A stretch of DNA of 64,000 nucleotides from DASRJW01 sp964567755 (GTDB lineage: Bacteria > Krumholzibacteriota > Krumholzibacteriia > G020349025). Shown here piece after piece: positions 8,316 to 16,911 of this stretch (position 1 is its first letter; each line of letters begins with the position of its first letter). The stretch lies in the NCBI GenBank assembly GCA_964567755.1, contig CAZMNW010000052.1, positions 30,679 through 94,678 of the forward strand, read 5' to 3'. Position numbers and translations under genes: made by a program. The notes below the pieces were generated by a model. That model was not told the DNA's origin, ran no database searches, and was given only the letters and a program-made list of their open reading frames with translations.

Positions 8316-9500
8316 TCAGACGATTCCGTGTTTGTGCCCGACCTTGGCGAAAGCGGCGACGGCGCGGTCCAGATGCGCGCGTTCGTGCGCGGCGGACACT
8401 TGCACCCGGATGCGGGCTTGTCCTTGCGGCACGACGGGAAAACTGAATCCGATGACGTAGATGCCTTCGTCGAGGAGATCGTGCGCCATGTCGTGGGCCA
8501 ACTTGGCATCGCCGAGCAAGATGGGAACGATCGGGTGCACGCCTGGGCGGAGCGCGAACCCGGCGGCGGTCATCTGCGCGCGGAAGTATTCGGCGTTGGC
8601 GGCGAGCTGGTCGCGCAACGCGGTGCTGTCCGCAAGCAGCTCCAACGCCCGGAGCGCTGCCGCAACCACGACGGGAGCCAGACTGTTCGAGAACAGATAC
8701 GGTCGCGAGCGTTGGCGCAGCAGCTCCACTACTTCGGCTCTTGCCGCGGTGAAGCCGCCGCTCGCGCCACCCAGCGCTTTGCCAAGCGTCGAGGTGAGGA
8801 TGTCGACCTTGCCCTGCACGCCGCAATGTTCGGGGGTGCCGCGCCCGCTCGGCCCGACGAAGCCAGTGGCATGCGAATCGTCGACCATGACCAGGGCATC
8901 GTAGCGCTCGGCCAGGGCGCAGATGCGATCGAGCGGTGCGATGTCGCCATCCATGCTGAAGACGCCGTCGGTCGCGATCAGACGCACGCGGGCGCTCTGA
9001 CTCGAACCGAGCTGCGCTTCCAGATCGTCCATGTCGGCGTGTTTGTAGCGCAAACGTTCCGCCTTGCACAGCCGAATGCCGTCGATGAGGCTGGCGTGGT
9101 TGAGCTCGTCCGAGATCACCGCGTCCTCGGGGCCGAGGAGGGTCTCGAACAAACCGCCGTTGGCGTCGAAGCACGACGTGTAGAGGATGGCGTCGTCCTG
9201 GCCGACGAACGCCGCGAGGCGCTGTTCCAACAGCTGGTGCGGCGCCTGCGTGCCGCAAATGAACCGCACCGAAGACAGGCCGAAGCCATGCGTTTCCAGC
9301 GCCGCGTGTGCCGCGGCCAGGATTTCCGCATGGTTGGCCAGGCCGAGGTAGTTGTTGGCGCAGAAGTTGAGGACCTCGCGCCCCTGCACCGCGATGCGCG
9401 GCCCCTGCGGCGATTGCAGGACGCGCTCGTCCTTGTAGAGACCGGCGGCACGGATTTCCGCCAGCGTGTCGCGCAGGCGCGCCTGCAACGAGCCGTTCAT
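8316..9500 (-). CDS. kbl: glycine C-acetyltransferase (2-amino-3-ketobutyrate CoA ligase)
   Basis: A 394-residue PLP enzyme of the alpha-oxoamine synthase family. It has the conserved N-terminal NFCANNYLGLANH, the DDSHATGFVG segment, and the PLP-lysine motif STLGKALGGASGGF. The ATG at 9500 follows GGAGG by six bases. Kbl cleaves 2-amino-3-ketobutyrate with CoA into glycine and acetyl-CoA, the second step of the threonine dehydrogenase pathway. It follows tdh by 63 nt on the same strand, which makes the Kbl assignment firmer than the related BioF or ALA synthase. Confidence 0.93.
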   Translation of the reverse strand: MNGSLQARLRDTLAEIRAAGLYKDERVLQSPQGPRIAVQGREVLNFCANNYLGLANHAEILAAAHAALETHGFGLSSVRFICGTQAPHQLLEQRLAAFVGQDDAILYTSCFDANGGLFETLLGPEDAVISDELNHASLIDGIRLCKAERLRYKHADMDDLEAQLGSSQSARVRLIATDGVFSMDGDIAPLDRICALAERYDALVMVDDSHATGFVGPSGRGTPEHCGVQGKVDILTSTLGKALGGASGGFTAARAEVVELLRQRSRPYLFSNSLAPVVVAAALRALELLADSTALRDQLAANAEYFRAQMTAAGFALRPGVHPIVPILLGDAKLAHDMAHDLLDEGIYVIGFSFPVVPQGQARIRVQVSAAHERAHLDRAVAAFAKVGHKHGIV

Positions 9501-9563
9501 ACGCAACCTCCGAAGCTCGAGATGCCCCAGCCAGCGCCCACCCGGACACAGCCGCTCGCGTTC

Positions 9564-10787
9564 TCAGAGAGATCCGCAGCGCAACAAGATCTTGGGATGC
9601 GCACGCATCATGGCCTCGAACTTCTCGGCGTCGAAATCGCAGAGGTCGAGGATCGTGCCCTGCCCATGGCACAGGACGAGAGATTGGATCTTGTCTTGGA
9701 TGCCGTTGTCGCGTTCTTCGAGCAAGCGCTGCGTGAACGTCCAGGTGCGGAAGATCTCGCGCCCGATCACACTGTACAGCGACAGTCCCTTGAGGATGAC
9801 GCTCTCGTACTTGTGCACGGTGAAATCGCCGGAGTGCAAGCCGAAGAGCACGACCTCGCCGCCACGGCGCACGGCGCCGAGGGCGTTGTTGAGCGCGCTG
9901 TTGAAACCGGACATCTCGAGCGCCACGTCCAGCCCGACGCCTGCGGTCGCGCTGTGGATCGCCGCCAACAAGGCGGCATCGGGGGATGGATCGTGCGTCG
10001 CGGTCTGGCGGACCGGCAGCACCAGATCCGCCCCGGCGCGCAGAGCCAGCTCGCGCCGCTCGGCCACGGGCTCGATGGCGAACACGCGCGTGGCGCCAAG
10101 CGACTTGGCGATCATCGTCGCGAACAGGCCGATGGTGCCGCAGCCGAAGATGCCCACCGTCTTGCCGCGCAAATCGACGCGCGTGCACGCGTGCACAGCG
10201 TTGCCGAAAGGCTCTTGGATGGCGGCGACTTCGAGAGCGATCTTGCCGAGGTCGGTCGGCCACAGCACGCGCGCCGGAATCTGGATGTGCTCGGCGAAAC
10301 AGCCATCGCGGGAGATGCCAAGAATGCGATCATCGCTGCAGATGTGGGTTTGCCCGCGACGACACTGATAGCAGCGGCCGCAGAACAGGTGGGATTCGGC
10401 CGCGACGATGTCCCCGAGCGCGAACCCGTGCTCGCGGCCGACCTCGGACCCGGCGGCCGTGATGCGGCCGACGAACTCGTGGCCGACGACGCGTTGCTCA
10501 CGCCCTTCCGCCCGGAGCGAGCGCAGGATGGTATCCCCCAGGCTCGACCGGTCGTAGATGCCGCGGTCGGTGCCGCAGACACCGGCGTAGAGAACCTGCA
10601 CGATCACCTGTTGGGCATCGCCTGGGTTGTGACGTTCGTCGAGCACCGGGCGCGGCACGCGGGTCTTGCGAAAACCGCGCTCGGCGTCCCAGGTCGCAGC
10701 ATCGACCACCAGGGCCCACATGTCGTTGTGATCCGCCGTCGGGTCCACGTCGGCCGTGGGAGTCGTGCGGGTCCTCTGGAGCGTCAA
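9564..10787 (-). CDS. tdh: zinc-dependent alcohol dehydrogenase, probable L-threonine 3-dehydrogenase
   Basis: About 407 residues, MDR superfamily. Catalytic-zinc motif AGVCGTD, GHEFVGRI, the four-cysteine structural zinc lobe (CGRCYQCRRGQTHIC), and the NAD-binding GIFGCGTIGLFA are visible. Neighbouring kbl supports oxidation of threonine to 2-amino-3-ketobutyrate. It is about 60 residues longer than E. coli Tdh, with an N-terminal extension. The start is uncertain: the TTG at 10787 has GGAGG five bases upstream, whereas the ATG at 10799 would lie almost on the predicted transcript start and lack a ribosome site; a later ATG near 10709 is also possible. Confidence 0.82.
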   Translation of the reverse strand: MTLQRTRTTPTADVDPTADHNDMWALVVDAATWDAERGFRKTRVPRPVLDERHNPGDAQQVIVQVLYAGVCGTDRGIYDRSSLGDTILRSLRAEGREQRVVGHEFVGRITAAGSEVGREHGFALGDIVAAESHLFCGRCYQCRRGQTHICSDDRILGISRDGCFAEHIQIPARVLWPTDLGKIALEVAAIQEPFGNAVHACTRVDLRGKTVGIFGCGTIGLFATMIAKSLGATRVFAIEPVAERRELALRAGADLVLPVRQTATHDPSPDAALLAAIHSATAGVGLDVALEMSGFNSALNNALGAVRRGGEVVLFGLHSGDFTVHKYESVILKGLSLYSVIGREIFRTWTFTQRLLEERDNGIQDKIQSLVLCHGQGTILDLCDFDAEKFEAMMRAHPKILLRCGSL

Positions 10788-10810
10788 GCAATCCTCCATG
10801 CTGTGTGGGG

Positions 10811-10840
10811 ACGATAGCCCAGAAGCACAGGTCCATTCAA
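10811..10840 (-). promoter_or_regulatory. candidate promoter for tdh-kbl operon
   Basis: On the minus strand TTGAAT (10835-10840) and TATCGT (10811-10816) are 18 nt apart, each with four of six consensus bases. Transcription would begin near 10804, which favours the TTG start at 10787. It lies back-to-back with the murJ promoter. Confidence 0.4.
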
Positions 10841-10851
10841 CGATCGCGCGC

Positions 10852-10881
10852 TTCTCATGGGGGTTGCGGCAGGCCTAGAAT
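10852..10881 (+). promoter_or_regulatory. candidate promoter for murJ
   Basis: TTCTCA (10852-10857) and TAGAAT (10876-10881) are 18 nt apart; the -10 matches five of six consensus bases. The predicted leader to the murJ start is about 57 nt. Confidence 0.4.
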
Positions 10882-10944
10882 GGCGGCCCGTCGCCGCGCC
10901 GGGCCTTAAGGGGCTGCGGTGGCGAACGGGCCTCGGAGGTGCGT

Positions 10945-12564
10945 GTGGCGGGTGGGGTGAAGGCGACGGGCACGGCGACGCCGCGCCAGCGTCCGCTCCT
11001 GGGCTCGGCGGCACTGGTGAGCGTGGCGACCTCGCTGTCGCGCCTCGGGGGGTTGGCGCGCGAACAACTGTTCGCGGCGCTTCTCGGCGCCGGCATGTAC
11101 AGCGACGCATTCGTCGTCGCCTTTCGCATCCCCAACCTGTTGCGCGATCTGCTGGCCGAGGGCGCGCTGTCGACCGCCTTCGTCCCGACCTTCACCCAGC
11201 ATCTCCTGGGAAAGGGCAAGCCGGCGGCCGATGCCTTGGCCAATCTCGTTCTCACCACGTTGTTCGTGGTGACGTGTCTTGTCGTGATCGTCGGCTGGAT
11301 CTTCGCCGCACCGATCGTGCAATGCATCGCACCGGGCTTCGCCGCGACACCGGGCAAGATCGAGCTGACCACGACCTTGACGCGGATCCTGTTGCCGTTC
11401 CTGCCCATGGTGGCACTGGCGGCGGTGCTCATGGGGATGTCGAACGCGCAACAACGCTTCTTCGTCCCGGCGCTGGCGCCGGCGCTGTTCAATGTCGCAG
11501 CCATCGCGGTCGCACTCGTGCTGCTCGTCTATGACTTCGGCGACCAGGCCACGGTGCTGGCGTGGACAGGTGCCGTGCTGCTCGGCGGCTTCTTGCAAAT
11601 GGCCGTGCAGATCCCGGCCCTGGCGCGACGCGGCTGGCGTTTCCGCCCACGCTTCCGGCCGCGATTCGACGATCCGGGGCTGCGTCAGATCCTGCGCCTC
11701 ATGGGACCCGCGGTGCTGGGCCTCTCGGCAACGCAGGTCAACATTTTCGTCAACAACATCCTGGCGAGTCAGCTGGCGGAGGGCAGCGCGTCGTGGCTGA
11801 ACTATGCCTTCCGCCTCATGCAGCTTCCGATCGGCGTCTTCGGCGTTGCGGTCGCCACCGTCAGCCTGACCTCTCTCAGCCGCCACGCCGCAGAGGCCGA
11901 CATGAACGCATTTCGCACCACGCTCGCCGATGCGTTGCGTTTGGTCGCATTCCTCACCGTGCCGGCGACGGCGGGACTGGTGGCGTTGCGCCAACCGATC
12001 ATCGAACTGCTCTACGAGCACGGACGCTTCAGTGCCAGTGACACGGCCGAGACTGCGGCGGTGCTTTCGATGTACGCGGTTGGGCTCTACGCCTACGCCG
12101 CGGTCAAGGTCATGGCTCCCGCCTTCTACGCGTTGCAGGATGCGCGCATCCCGTTGGTCGCCAGCGCCTGCGCGGTGGCCTGCAACATCGCGGCGAGCCT
12201 GCTGCTCTACCGGCCCCTCGGCGCCGCAGGGCTCGCACTCGGCACTTCCATCGGCGCCGTGGTCAACTTGATCATTCTCTACGCCAGTTTCGTGCGCCGC
12301 CGAGGAGGTCTGGGTGAACGTGCCCTCTTGGGCCAACTCGGGCGCGTCATGGGCGCGGCACTGGCGATGGCGATCGTGTGTCGCTGGCTGGCGTCGGCGC
12401 TGGGCACGCGCTTCCCTGGAACCTCGATCGGCGCCGATTGCGTGGTGGCGCTGGTTCCGATCGCCGTCGGCGCGCCGCTCTACTTCGGACTCGCGTCCTT
12501 GTTGCGACTGCCCGAAGCACGAGTCTTCAAGCAACGACTCCTGAGCCGCCGGACGCCGGCCTAG
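10945..12564 (+). CDS. murJ: MurJ lipid II flippase
   Basis: A 539-residue MVF/MOP-family membrane protein with about 13-14 hydrophobic segments. The N-terminal signature is present (TSLSRLGGLAREQLFAALLG, then DAFVVAFRIPNLLRDLLAEG and LSTAFVPTF). Cytoplasmic-side arginines and family-typical QVNIFVNNILAS follow. It flips the peptidoglycan precursor lipid II across the inner membrane. The GTG at 10945 has GGAGG (10935-10939) five bases upstream; an upstream in-frame GTG at 10939 overlaps the Shine-Dalgarno and is unlikely. It is convergent with the winged-helix gene, ten bases apart. Confidence 0.93.
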   Translation: MAGGVKATGTATPRQRPLLGSAALVSVATSLSRLGGLAREQLFAALLGAGMYSDAFVVAFRIPNLLRDLLAEGALSTAFVPTFTQHLLGKGKPAADALANLVLTTLFVVTCLVVIVGWIFAAPIVQCIAPGFAATPGKIELTTTLTRILLPFLPMVALAAVLMGMSNAQQRFFVPALAPALFNVAAIAVALVLLVYDFGDQATVLAWTGAVLLGGFLQMAVQIPALARRGWRFRPRFRPRFDDPGLRQILRLMGPAVLGLSATQVNIFVNNILASQLAEGSASWLNYAFRLMQLPIGVFGVAVATVSLTSLSRHAAEADMNAFRTTLADALRLVAFLTVPATAGLVALRQPIIELLYEHGRFSASDTAETAAVLSMYAVGLYAYAAVKVMAPAFYALQDARIPLVASACAVACNIAASLLLYRPLGAAGLALGTSIGAVVNLIILYASFVRRRGGLGERALLGQLGRVMGAALAMAIVCRWLASALGTRFPGTSIGADCVVALVPIAVGAPLYFGLASLLRLPEARVFKQRLLSRRTPA

Positions 12565-12574
12565 TCGCATGCGG

Positions 12575-13462
12575 TCACGGTTCCGACAGCAGATCGGTGG
12601 CAGTCGCCTGGAAGATCGAGCGATTCGGGCGTGAAGACGGGTGCGCCGCCACTTCACCCTCTGCCTCCAGTGTCTTGAGCGCCACCAGCGTGTCCTTTTC
12701 GGACCAGGCGAGGACACTGGCCAAATCGTGACAGCCAGCGACGAGAACATTGCGCAAATAACGCCCGGCAATGCGCTGCCGCGCCACTTCGGGAGAAGTC
12801 GCGCGTGCGCGTTCCATGCACTCGGTGTACACACGCGGCAGGAGATCGCACACCGGTTCGGGATCCGCGCTGGCCACCGGTCGCCAATCGATCGGCGCCA
12901 GCAGCAATCCCTGCACCGCTTCGTCCAAGAGGTGGCGCAGCCTCTGCTCGCCCAAGGCGCCCTGGATCTGCATGCGCTGCGCGAGCTCGGAGCGCGCGAG
13001 CGCGTGACCTTCACGCACCAGCCAACCACAGAGCGCACTGGCTTCGGCGCTCAGCCCCCCCTTCTTGCACAGACGCACATGGTCGTCCGGCTCGCCGCGA
13101 TGCCCGGAGAGGGCGAAAAAATCGCCGATGAAGTCGAAGTCGATCAAGCTGGCGCGACGCGAGAGCACCGCCGCGTGCAACAGCCGCTGGGACACGACGC
13201 TCTCGCGGATCCACACTTCGGCCTTGCGACTCTGCTCGTCCGCCACCGGCTGCTGCTGCGGCCGGCCGGCAGCGGCGGCGAGAATGCTCGGGTAGTGTAA
13301 CCCCGGCACCGGAGCGCGCAGCACGAATCCGCGCGCGGCCGTGAACCGCACCAGGTCGGGCTGCGAACGGACGCTGGAGCTTTGGCGCTGACCGAAGGTG
13401 TCCCAGCGCAACTTCTCGACCGCGTCGGGCGCGAGCCCGGGCGGCAATGGGCGCATTGTCAC
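12575..13462 (-). CDS. winged-helix protein, possibly AlkZ/YcaQ-like
   Basis: A 295-residue protein I recognise only loosely. Two helix-turn-helix-like stretches are visible, around EQRLRHLLDEAVQGLLLAP and around VLAWSEKDTLVALKTLEAEG, and the middle part (RRASLIDFDFIGDFFALSG) has the general order of the HTH_42 proteins related to the AlkZ/YcaQ DNA glycosylases. The catalytic residues of AlkZ cannot be confirmed by eye. The GTG at 13462 overlaps the stop of the glycosyltransferase gene (GTGA) and has GGAGG seven bases upstream; an ATG two codons later is the alternative. The tight coupling puts a DNA-repair-like protein at the end of a glycan operon, so the function should stay open. Confidence 0.5.
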   Translation of the reverse strand: MTMRPLPPGLAPDAVEKLRWDTFGQRQSSSVRSQPDLVRFTAARGFVLRAPVPGLHYPSILAAAAGRPQQQPVADEQSRKAEVWIRESVVSQRLLHAAVLSRRASLIDFDFIGDFFALSGHRGEPDDHVRLCKKGGLSAEASALCGWLVREGHALARSELAQRMQIQGALGEQRLRHLLDEAVQGLLLAPIDWRPVASADPEPVCDLLPRVYTECMERARATSPEVARQRIAGRYLRNVLVAGCHDLASVLAWSEKDTLVALKTLEAEGEVAAHPSSRPNRSIFQATATDLLSEP

Positions 13463-14601
13463 CGCGACACCTCCCGATCGGCCAGGCGCTCGAACAGCTG
13501 CACCATCGCCGCCGCCTTTGCATCCCAACCATGTTGCCGCGCCACCTCGCGGCGCGCTGCCGGATCCCCCGGCGCCGCCATGCATTCCCCGACCAGGCGC
13601 ACCCAGCCGTCGGCGTCGGCAGCGACCCGCAGCAACGGCTCGAAGCGGCAGAGGTAGGGCGAAAAATTCGTGCTCACCACCGGTTTGCCGAGCGCGAAGT
13701 ACTCGTACAGCTTGTTCGGGTTGACACCGCGCGTGAGCGCGCTCGGGCGGAACGGAATCAAGCACACGTCCATGCCGGCAACGAAGTGCGGCAGCTCCGC
13801 GTGCGGCACCGGGCCCAACCAATGGACATTGCGATGCGACGCCAGCAGATTCCGCAGCGGTTCCAGGGCGCCGACGGCTGGCCCCACGAGCACCAAGCTC
13901 GCCGCGGGAAACGCCAGCGCCAAACGCTCGAGCAGCTCGAGATCGATCCACGCCGCGAGCGCTCCGGCATAGCCCAGGCGTGGCGCCGGCAACGACTGCA
14001 CGCTCGCTGGCACGACCGGCGCGCGCCACGCCGCATCGAAGAGCGCGAAGTCGACACCGTTGCCAATGTCGAACACGGCCGCCGGACCGAGCGGCTCGAT
14101 TTCTTCGCGCAGCAACGGCTGGCTCACGACGACGGCGTCGACGCCGCGGACGACGGCTTCGAAGTACCCGCGCGCCCACGCCGGCGTGTGCGGAAACGCC
14201 AGGTGGTTGTCGTTGCAGTCGTAGACCGCGGCGTGCCGCGGCAGGAAGCGCAGGATGCGGCCGTAGTAGACGTTGGAAACGTAGAGCAGACTGCGCCGTC
14301 CGCCAGAGCCGTGCAGCAGACGCAGGCAGGTCACCCAGATGCAGAGCAGGACATCGGCCAGGGCACGCACCCAGCCGCGCGCCAGAAGGGCGCGGAGTGC
14401 CGGCTGCGGCACGTTCTTGAGCACCGGCACCGTGACGTAGGTAACGTTTCCGTCACGCTGCGGCCACCAGTCATTGCGCCGGCCGCGCACATACGGCTGC
14501 AGGAACAGAATGCGCCAATCGGCTGGGAACCGGCGCAAGAGCTGCTGCTTGCGCGTGCGCAGATAGCGCCACTGCACCTCGGCGCAGACGACGATGCGCA
14601 T
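13459..14601 (-). CDS. glycosyltransferase, GT-B fold
   Basis: A 380-residue glycosyltransferase of the GT1/GT4-like GT-B type. The C-terminal half contains LGYAGAL, VLVGPAVG, NVHWLGPVPHAELPHFVAGMDVCLIPF and the donor-binding PNKLYEYFALGKPVVST, a pattern common to cell-surface glycan transferases. The N-terminal half is divergent. It is three bases downstream of the DUF5989 gene and overlaps the winged-helix gene by four, so it belongs to the carbamoyltransferase operon. Acceptor and sugar cannot be inferred. Confidence 0.8.
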   Translation of the reverse strand: MRIVVCAEVQWRYLRTRKQQLLRRFPADWRILFLQPYVRGRRNDWWPQRDGNVTYVTVPVLKNVPQPALRALLARGWVRALADVLLCIWVTCLRLLHGSGGRRSLLYVSNVYYGRILRFLPRHAAVYDCNDNHLAFPHTPAWARGYFEAVVRGVDAVVVSQPLLREEIEPLGPAAVFDIGNGVDFALFDAAWRAPVVPASVQSLPAPRLGYAGALAAWIDLELLERLALAFPAASLVLVGPAVGALEPLRNLLASHRNVHWLGPVPHAELPHFVAGMDVCLIPFRPSALTRGVNPNKLYEYFALGKPVVSTNFSPYLCRFEPLLRVAADADGWVRLVGECMAAPGDPAARREVARQHGWDAKAAAMVQLFERLADREVSR

Positions 14602-14604
14602 GGG

Positions 14605-14784
14605 CTAGAACAACGTGTAGATGAAGGGTGCCAGCGCCGAGCCCTCGGTGAACACGATCAGCATCCCCAAGAGGACCAGCACCAGCAGGATCGGCCCGAG
14701 CCAGAACTTCTTGCGCACGCGCATGAAGGTCCACAGCTCACCAAACATGCCGAGCTTGTCGCGAAGTTCGTCCCTGAATCCCAT
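14605..14784 (-). CDS. DUF5989-type membrane microprotein of carbamoyltransferase loci
   Basis: A 59-residue protein with one transmembrane segment (GPILLVLVLLGMLIVFTEGS) after a basic, amphipathic N-terminus, ending in SALAPFIYTLF. That ending and architecture match the small DUF5989 proteins that accompany NodU/CmcH-type carbamoyltransferases. The ATG at 14784 is preceded by a G-rich stretch. It sits between the carbamoyltransferase stop (14806) and the glycosyltransferase start (14601). A role in anchoring or helping the carbamoyltransferase at the membrane is plausible but not demonstrated. Confidence 0.85.
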   Translation of the reverse strand: MGFRDELRDKLGMFGELWTFMRVRKKFWLGPILLVLVLLGMLIVFTEGSALAPFIYTLF

Positions 14785-14805
14785 GCGCGCCCCCGTTGAC
14801 TCTCT

Positions 14806-16542
14806 TCAATCCAACTCGAACAGGTTACGCCAGTCGACATCCTCGCGCAACGGCTGCATCTCCCGCTTGTCGAGAACGAAACGATCCATGACCAAGTAGT
14901 CCATGTTCGTGCGCATGAAGCACAGATAGGCATCGTGCGGCGTGCACACGATGGGTTCCCCGCGCACGTTGAAGGACGTGTTGATGATCACCGGACAACC
15001 CGTCCGCTCGTCGAAACGCCGCACGAGATCATAGTACAGCTCGTTCTGCGCGCGGCTGATCGTCTGAATGCGGGCGCTGCCGTCGACGTGCGTCACCGAC
15101 GGGATGGTGCGATGATCCTCGCGCACCTGCGCCACGATCAGCATGTACGGACTCGCCTGGTCGAGCTCGAACCACTCGGACACCTTGTCCTCGAGCACGG
15201 TGGGGGCGAAAGGCCGGAAGCTCTCGCGGAACTTGATCTTCAGGTTGACGACGTCCTTGTTGGCGGGATTGCGGGCGTCGGCGAGAATGCTGCGGCTCCC
15301 CAGCGCCCGCGGCCCGAATTCCATCCGCCCCTGGAACCAACCGACGACGTTCTGTTCTTCGATCAGCTGCGCCGTACGGTCGAGCAGCGCGTCGCGGCCG
15401 AGCTCGTGGTAACGGATGTCATTGCCGTCGAGGTAGTTGCGGATCTCTTCGGGAGCGTAGGACGGTCCGAGATAGGCGTGCTGCATGCCGGCGCCGCGCG
15501 GGTTGCCGAGGATGGAATGCCAGATGAGCGCGGCAACGCCGAGCGCACCGCCGGCGTCGCCGGCCGCCGGCTGCACGAACAGCTGCTCGAACGGTGTTTC
15601 GCGCAGGATGCGGCCATTGGCGACGCAGTTGAGCGCCACGCCGCCCGCCATGCACAGGTTCTTCATCCCGGTCTCGGCATGCAACCAGTTGCACATGCGC
15701 ACCATGATGATCTCGGTGATCTCCTGGACACTGGCGGCGATGTCCATGTCGCGCTGCGTCAGTTTCGATTCCGGCTGGCGCGGCGGTGCGCCGAACAGCT
15801 GCGAGAACTTGCCATTGGTCATGGTGAGGCCATAGTCATAGGCGAAGTAATCCATGTTGAGCTTGAAGCTGCCGTCTTCCTTGACGTCGACGAGCTTCTC
15901 GATCTCGCGCATGTATTTTGGGGTTCCATACGGCGCCAGCCCCATGACCTTGTACTCGGCGCTGTTGACCTTGAACCCGAGGTAGTAAGTGAAGGCGCTG
16001 TAGAGCAGCCCGAGCGAGTGCGGGAAACGGATTTCGCGCTGGATCTCGATGGTGCGATCGCGCCCGACGCCGAGCGTCGCCGTCGCCCACTCGCCGACAC
16101 CGTCGACGGTGAGCAAGGCGGCTTCCGCGAACGGCGACACCAAGAAAGCGCTGGCCGCATGCGACTCGTGATGCTCGGCGAAGAGAATGGGCCCCTTGTA
16201 ACCGAGCTCCTTCCGGATCGTGCCGCGTGTCCATAATTTTTCGCGCAACCACAGCGGGATCGCCTTCATGAACGACGGAAACGAGCGCGGGAAGGTCGCC
16301 AGGTAGGTGTAGAGGATGCGTTCGAACTTGAGCAGAGGCTTGTCGTAGAAGCCGACGTAGTCGAGGTCGGCGGCGGTGATGCCACCCTCGCGCAGACAGT
16401 AGCGCGCCGCGTTGATGGGAAAATCGTGGTCTTGCTTCTTGCGCGTGAAGCGCTCTTCCGACGCGGCAGCCACGATGCGACCGTCTTGGAGCAGACACGC
16501 CGCCGAATCATGGTAGAAAGCTGAAATGCCGAGAATGTTCAT
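14806..16542 (-). CDS. NodU/CmcH-family O-carbamoyltransferase
   Basis: A 578-residue two-domain carbamoyltransferase of normal length. It starts MNILGISAFYHDSAACLL and has EERFTRKKQD, the Fe/adenylate-site AEHHESHAASAF, MGLAPYGTPKY, AGGVALNCVANG, the YrdC/Kae1-like EFGPRALGSRSILAD and INTSFNVRGEPIVCTP. These enzymes use carbamoyl phosphate and ATP to transfer a carbamoyl group to a hydroxyl, usually of a sugar. The DUF5989 and SxtJ-like genes flank it, and a second carbamoyltransferase is at 31577-33325, pointing to carbamoylated surface glycans. Confidence 0.92.
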   Translation of the reverse strand: MNILGISAFYHDSAACLLQDGRIVAAASEERFTRKKQDHDFPINAARYCLREGGITAADLDYVGFYDKPLLKFERILYTYLATFPRSFPSFMKAIPLWLREKLWTRGTIRKELGYKGPILFAEHHESHAASAFLVSPFAEAALLTVDGVGEWATATLGVGRDRTIEIQREIRFPHSLGLLYSAFTYYLGFKVNSAEYKVMGLAPYGTPKYMREIEKLVDVKEDGSFKLNMDYFAYDYGLTMTNGKFSQLFGAPPRQPESKLTQRDMDIAASVQEITEIIMVRMCNWLHAETGMKNLCMAGGVALNCVANGRILRETPFEQLFVQPAAGDAGGALGVAALIWHSILGNPRGAGMQHAYLGPSYAPEEIRNYLDGNDIRYHELGRDALLDRTAQLIEEQNVVGWFQGRMEFGPRALGSRSILADARNPANKDVVNLKIKFRESFRPFAPTVLEDKVSEWFELDQASPYMLIVAQVREDHRTIPSVTHVDGSARIQTISRAQNELYYDLVRRFDERTGCPVIINTSFNVRGEPIVCTPHDAYLCFMRTNMDYLVMDRFVLDKREMQPLREDVDWRNLFELD

Positions 16543-16551
16543 GGGATTGGA

Positions 16552-16875
16552 TCAAAACTGCTGATGGTACGAGCCATGTCGGAGATCCCGCGGCCGCCAA
16601 TAGGTCGGCATCGAAGCCGGCCGCCGGTCGAGCAGATCGATCCGGAACGTGCGCAAGCACAGGTTGACGATGTTCACGGCGACGAAATAGAAAACAGTCA
16701 AGAGCACCCAGCGGTTGACAACCCCGAGCCCATGAGCAAAGCGTTTCCAGCCCGCCCAGAGCTGACACAGGACGCGTTTGATGACTCGTCTCCTCGAGCG
16801 ACGGGGTCCGGAGGCACAAGGCGACGAGTATACCAGCTTCGGCGCCGGGAAGCCCCGGGGCCCGGCACGTGCCAT
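16552..16875 (-). CDS. short SxtJ-like membrane protein
   Basis: The C-terminal about 75 residues match the end of SxtJ-family proteins that travel with carbamoyltransferases: an amphipathic stretch, a hydrophobic segment (RWVLLTVFYFVAVNIVNL), then LLDRRP, TYWRPRD and a final SYHQQF. The upstream two membrane segments of full-length SxtJ are absent. The only canonical in-frame start is the ATG at 16875, giving 107 residues, but the first 30 are Arg/Pro-rich and unconserved. A candidate extended -10 (TGGTATACT, -10 at 16827-16832) and a GAGGAG site (16789-16794) lie downstream of that ATG and point to a start near 16782, where the codon is ATC. The exact N-terminus is therefore unresolved. It ends nine bases before the carbamoyltransferase start. 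Confidence 0.6.
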   Translation of the reverse strand: MARAGPRGFPAPKLVYSSPCASGPRRSRRRVIKRVLCQLWAGWKRFAHGLGVVNRWVLLTVFYFVAVNIVNLCLRTFRIDLLDRRPASMPTYWRPRDLRHGSYHQQF

Positions 16876-16911
16876 TCGCTGCCCGCGCCCCCGCCGGGCG
16901 CCAAGGGCGCT

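Noticed and set aside
7147..10263. Very long minus-strand open frame of about 1,040 codons ending with the BNR propeller protein
   Set aside because: Only the last 383 codons are coding. The upstream part runs out of frame through kbl and tdh and is Arg/Ala-rich high-GC shadow.
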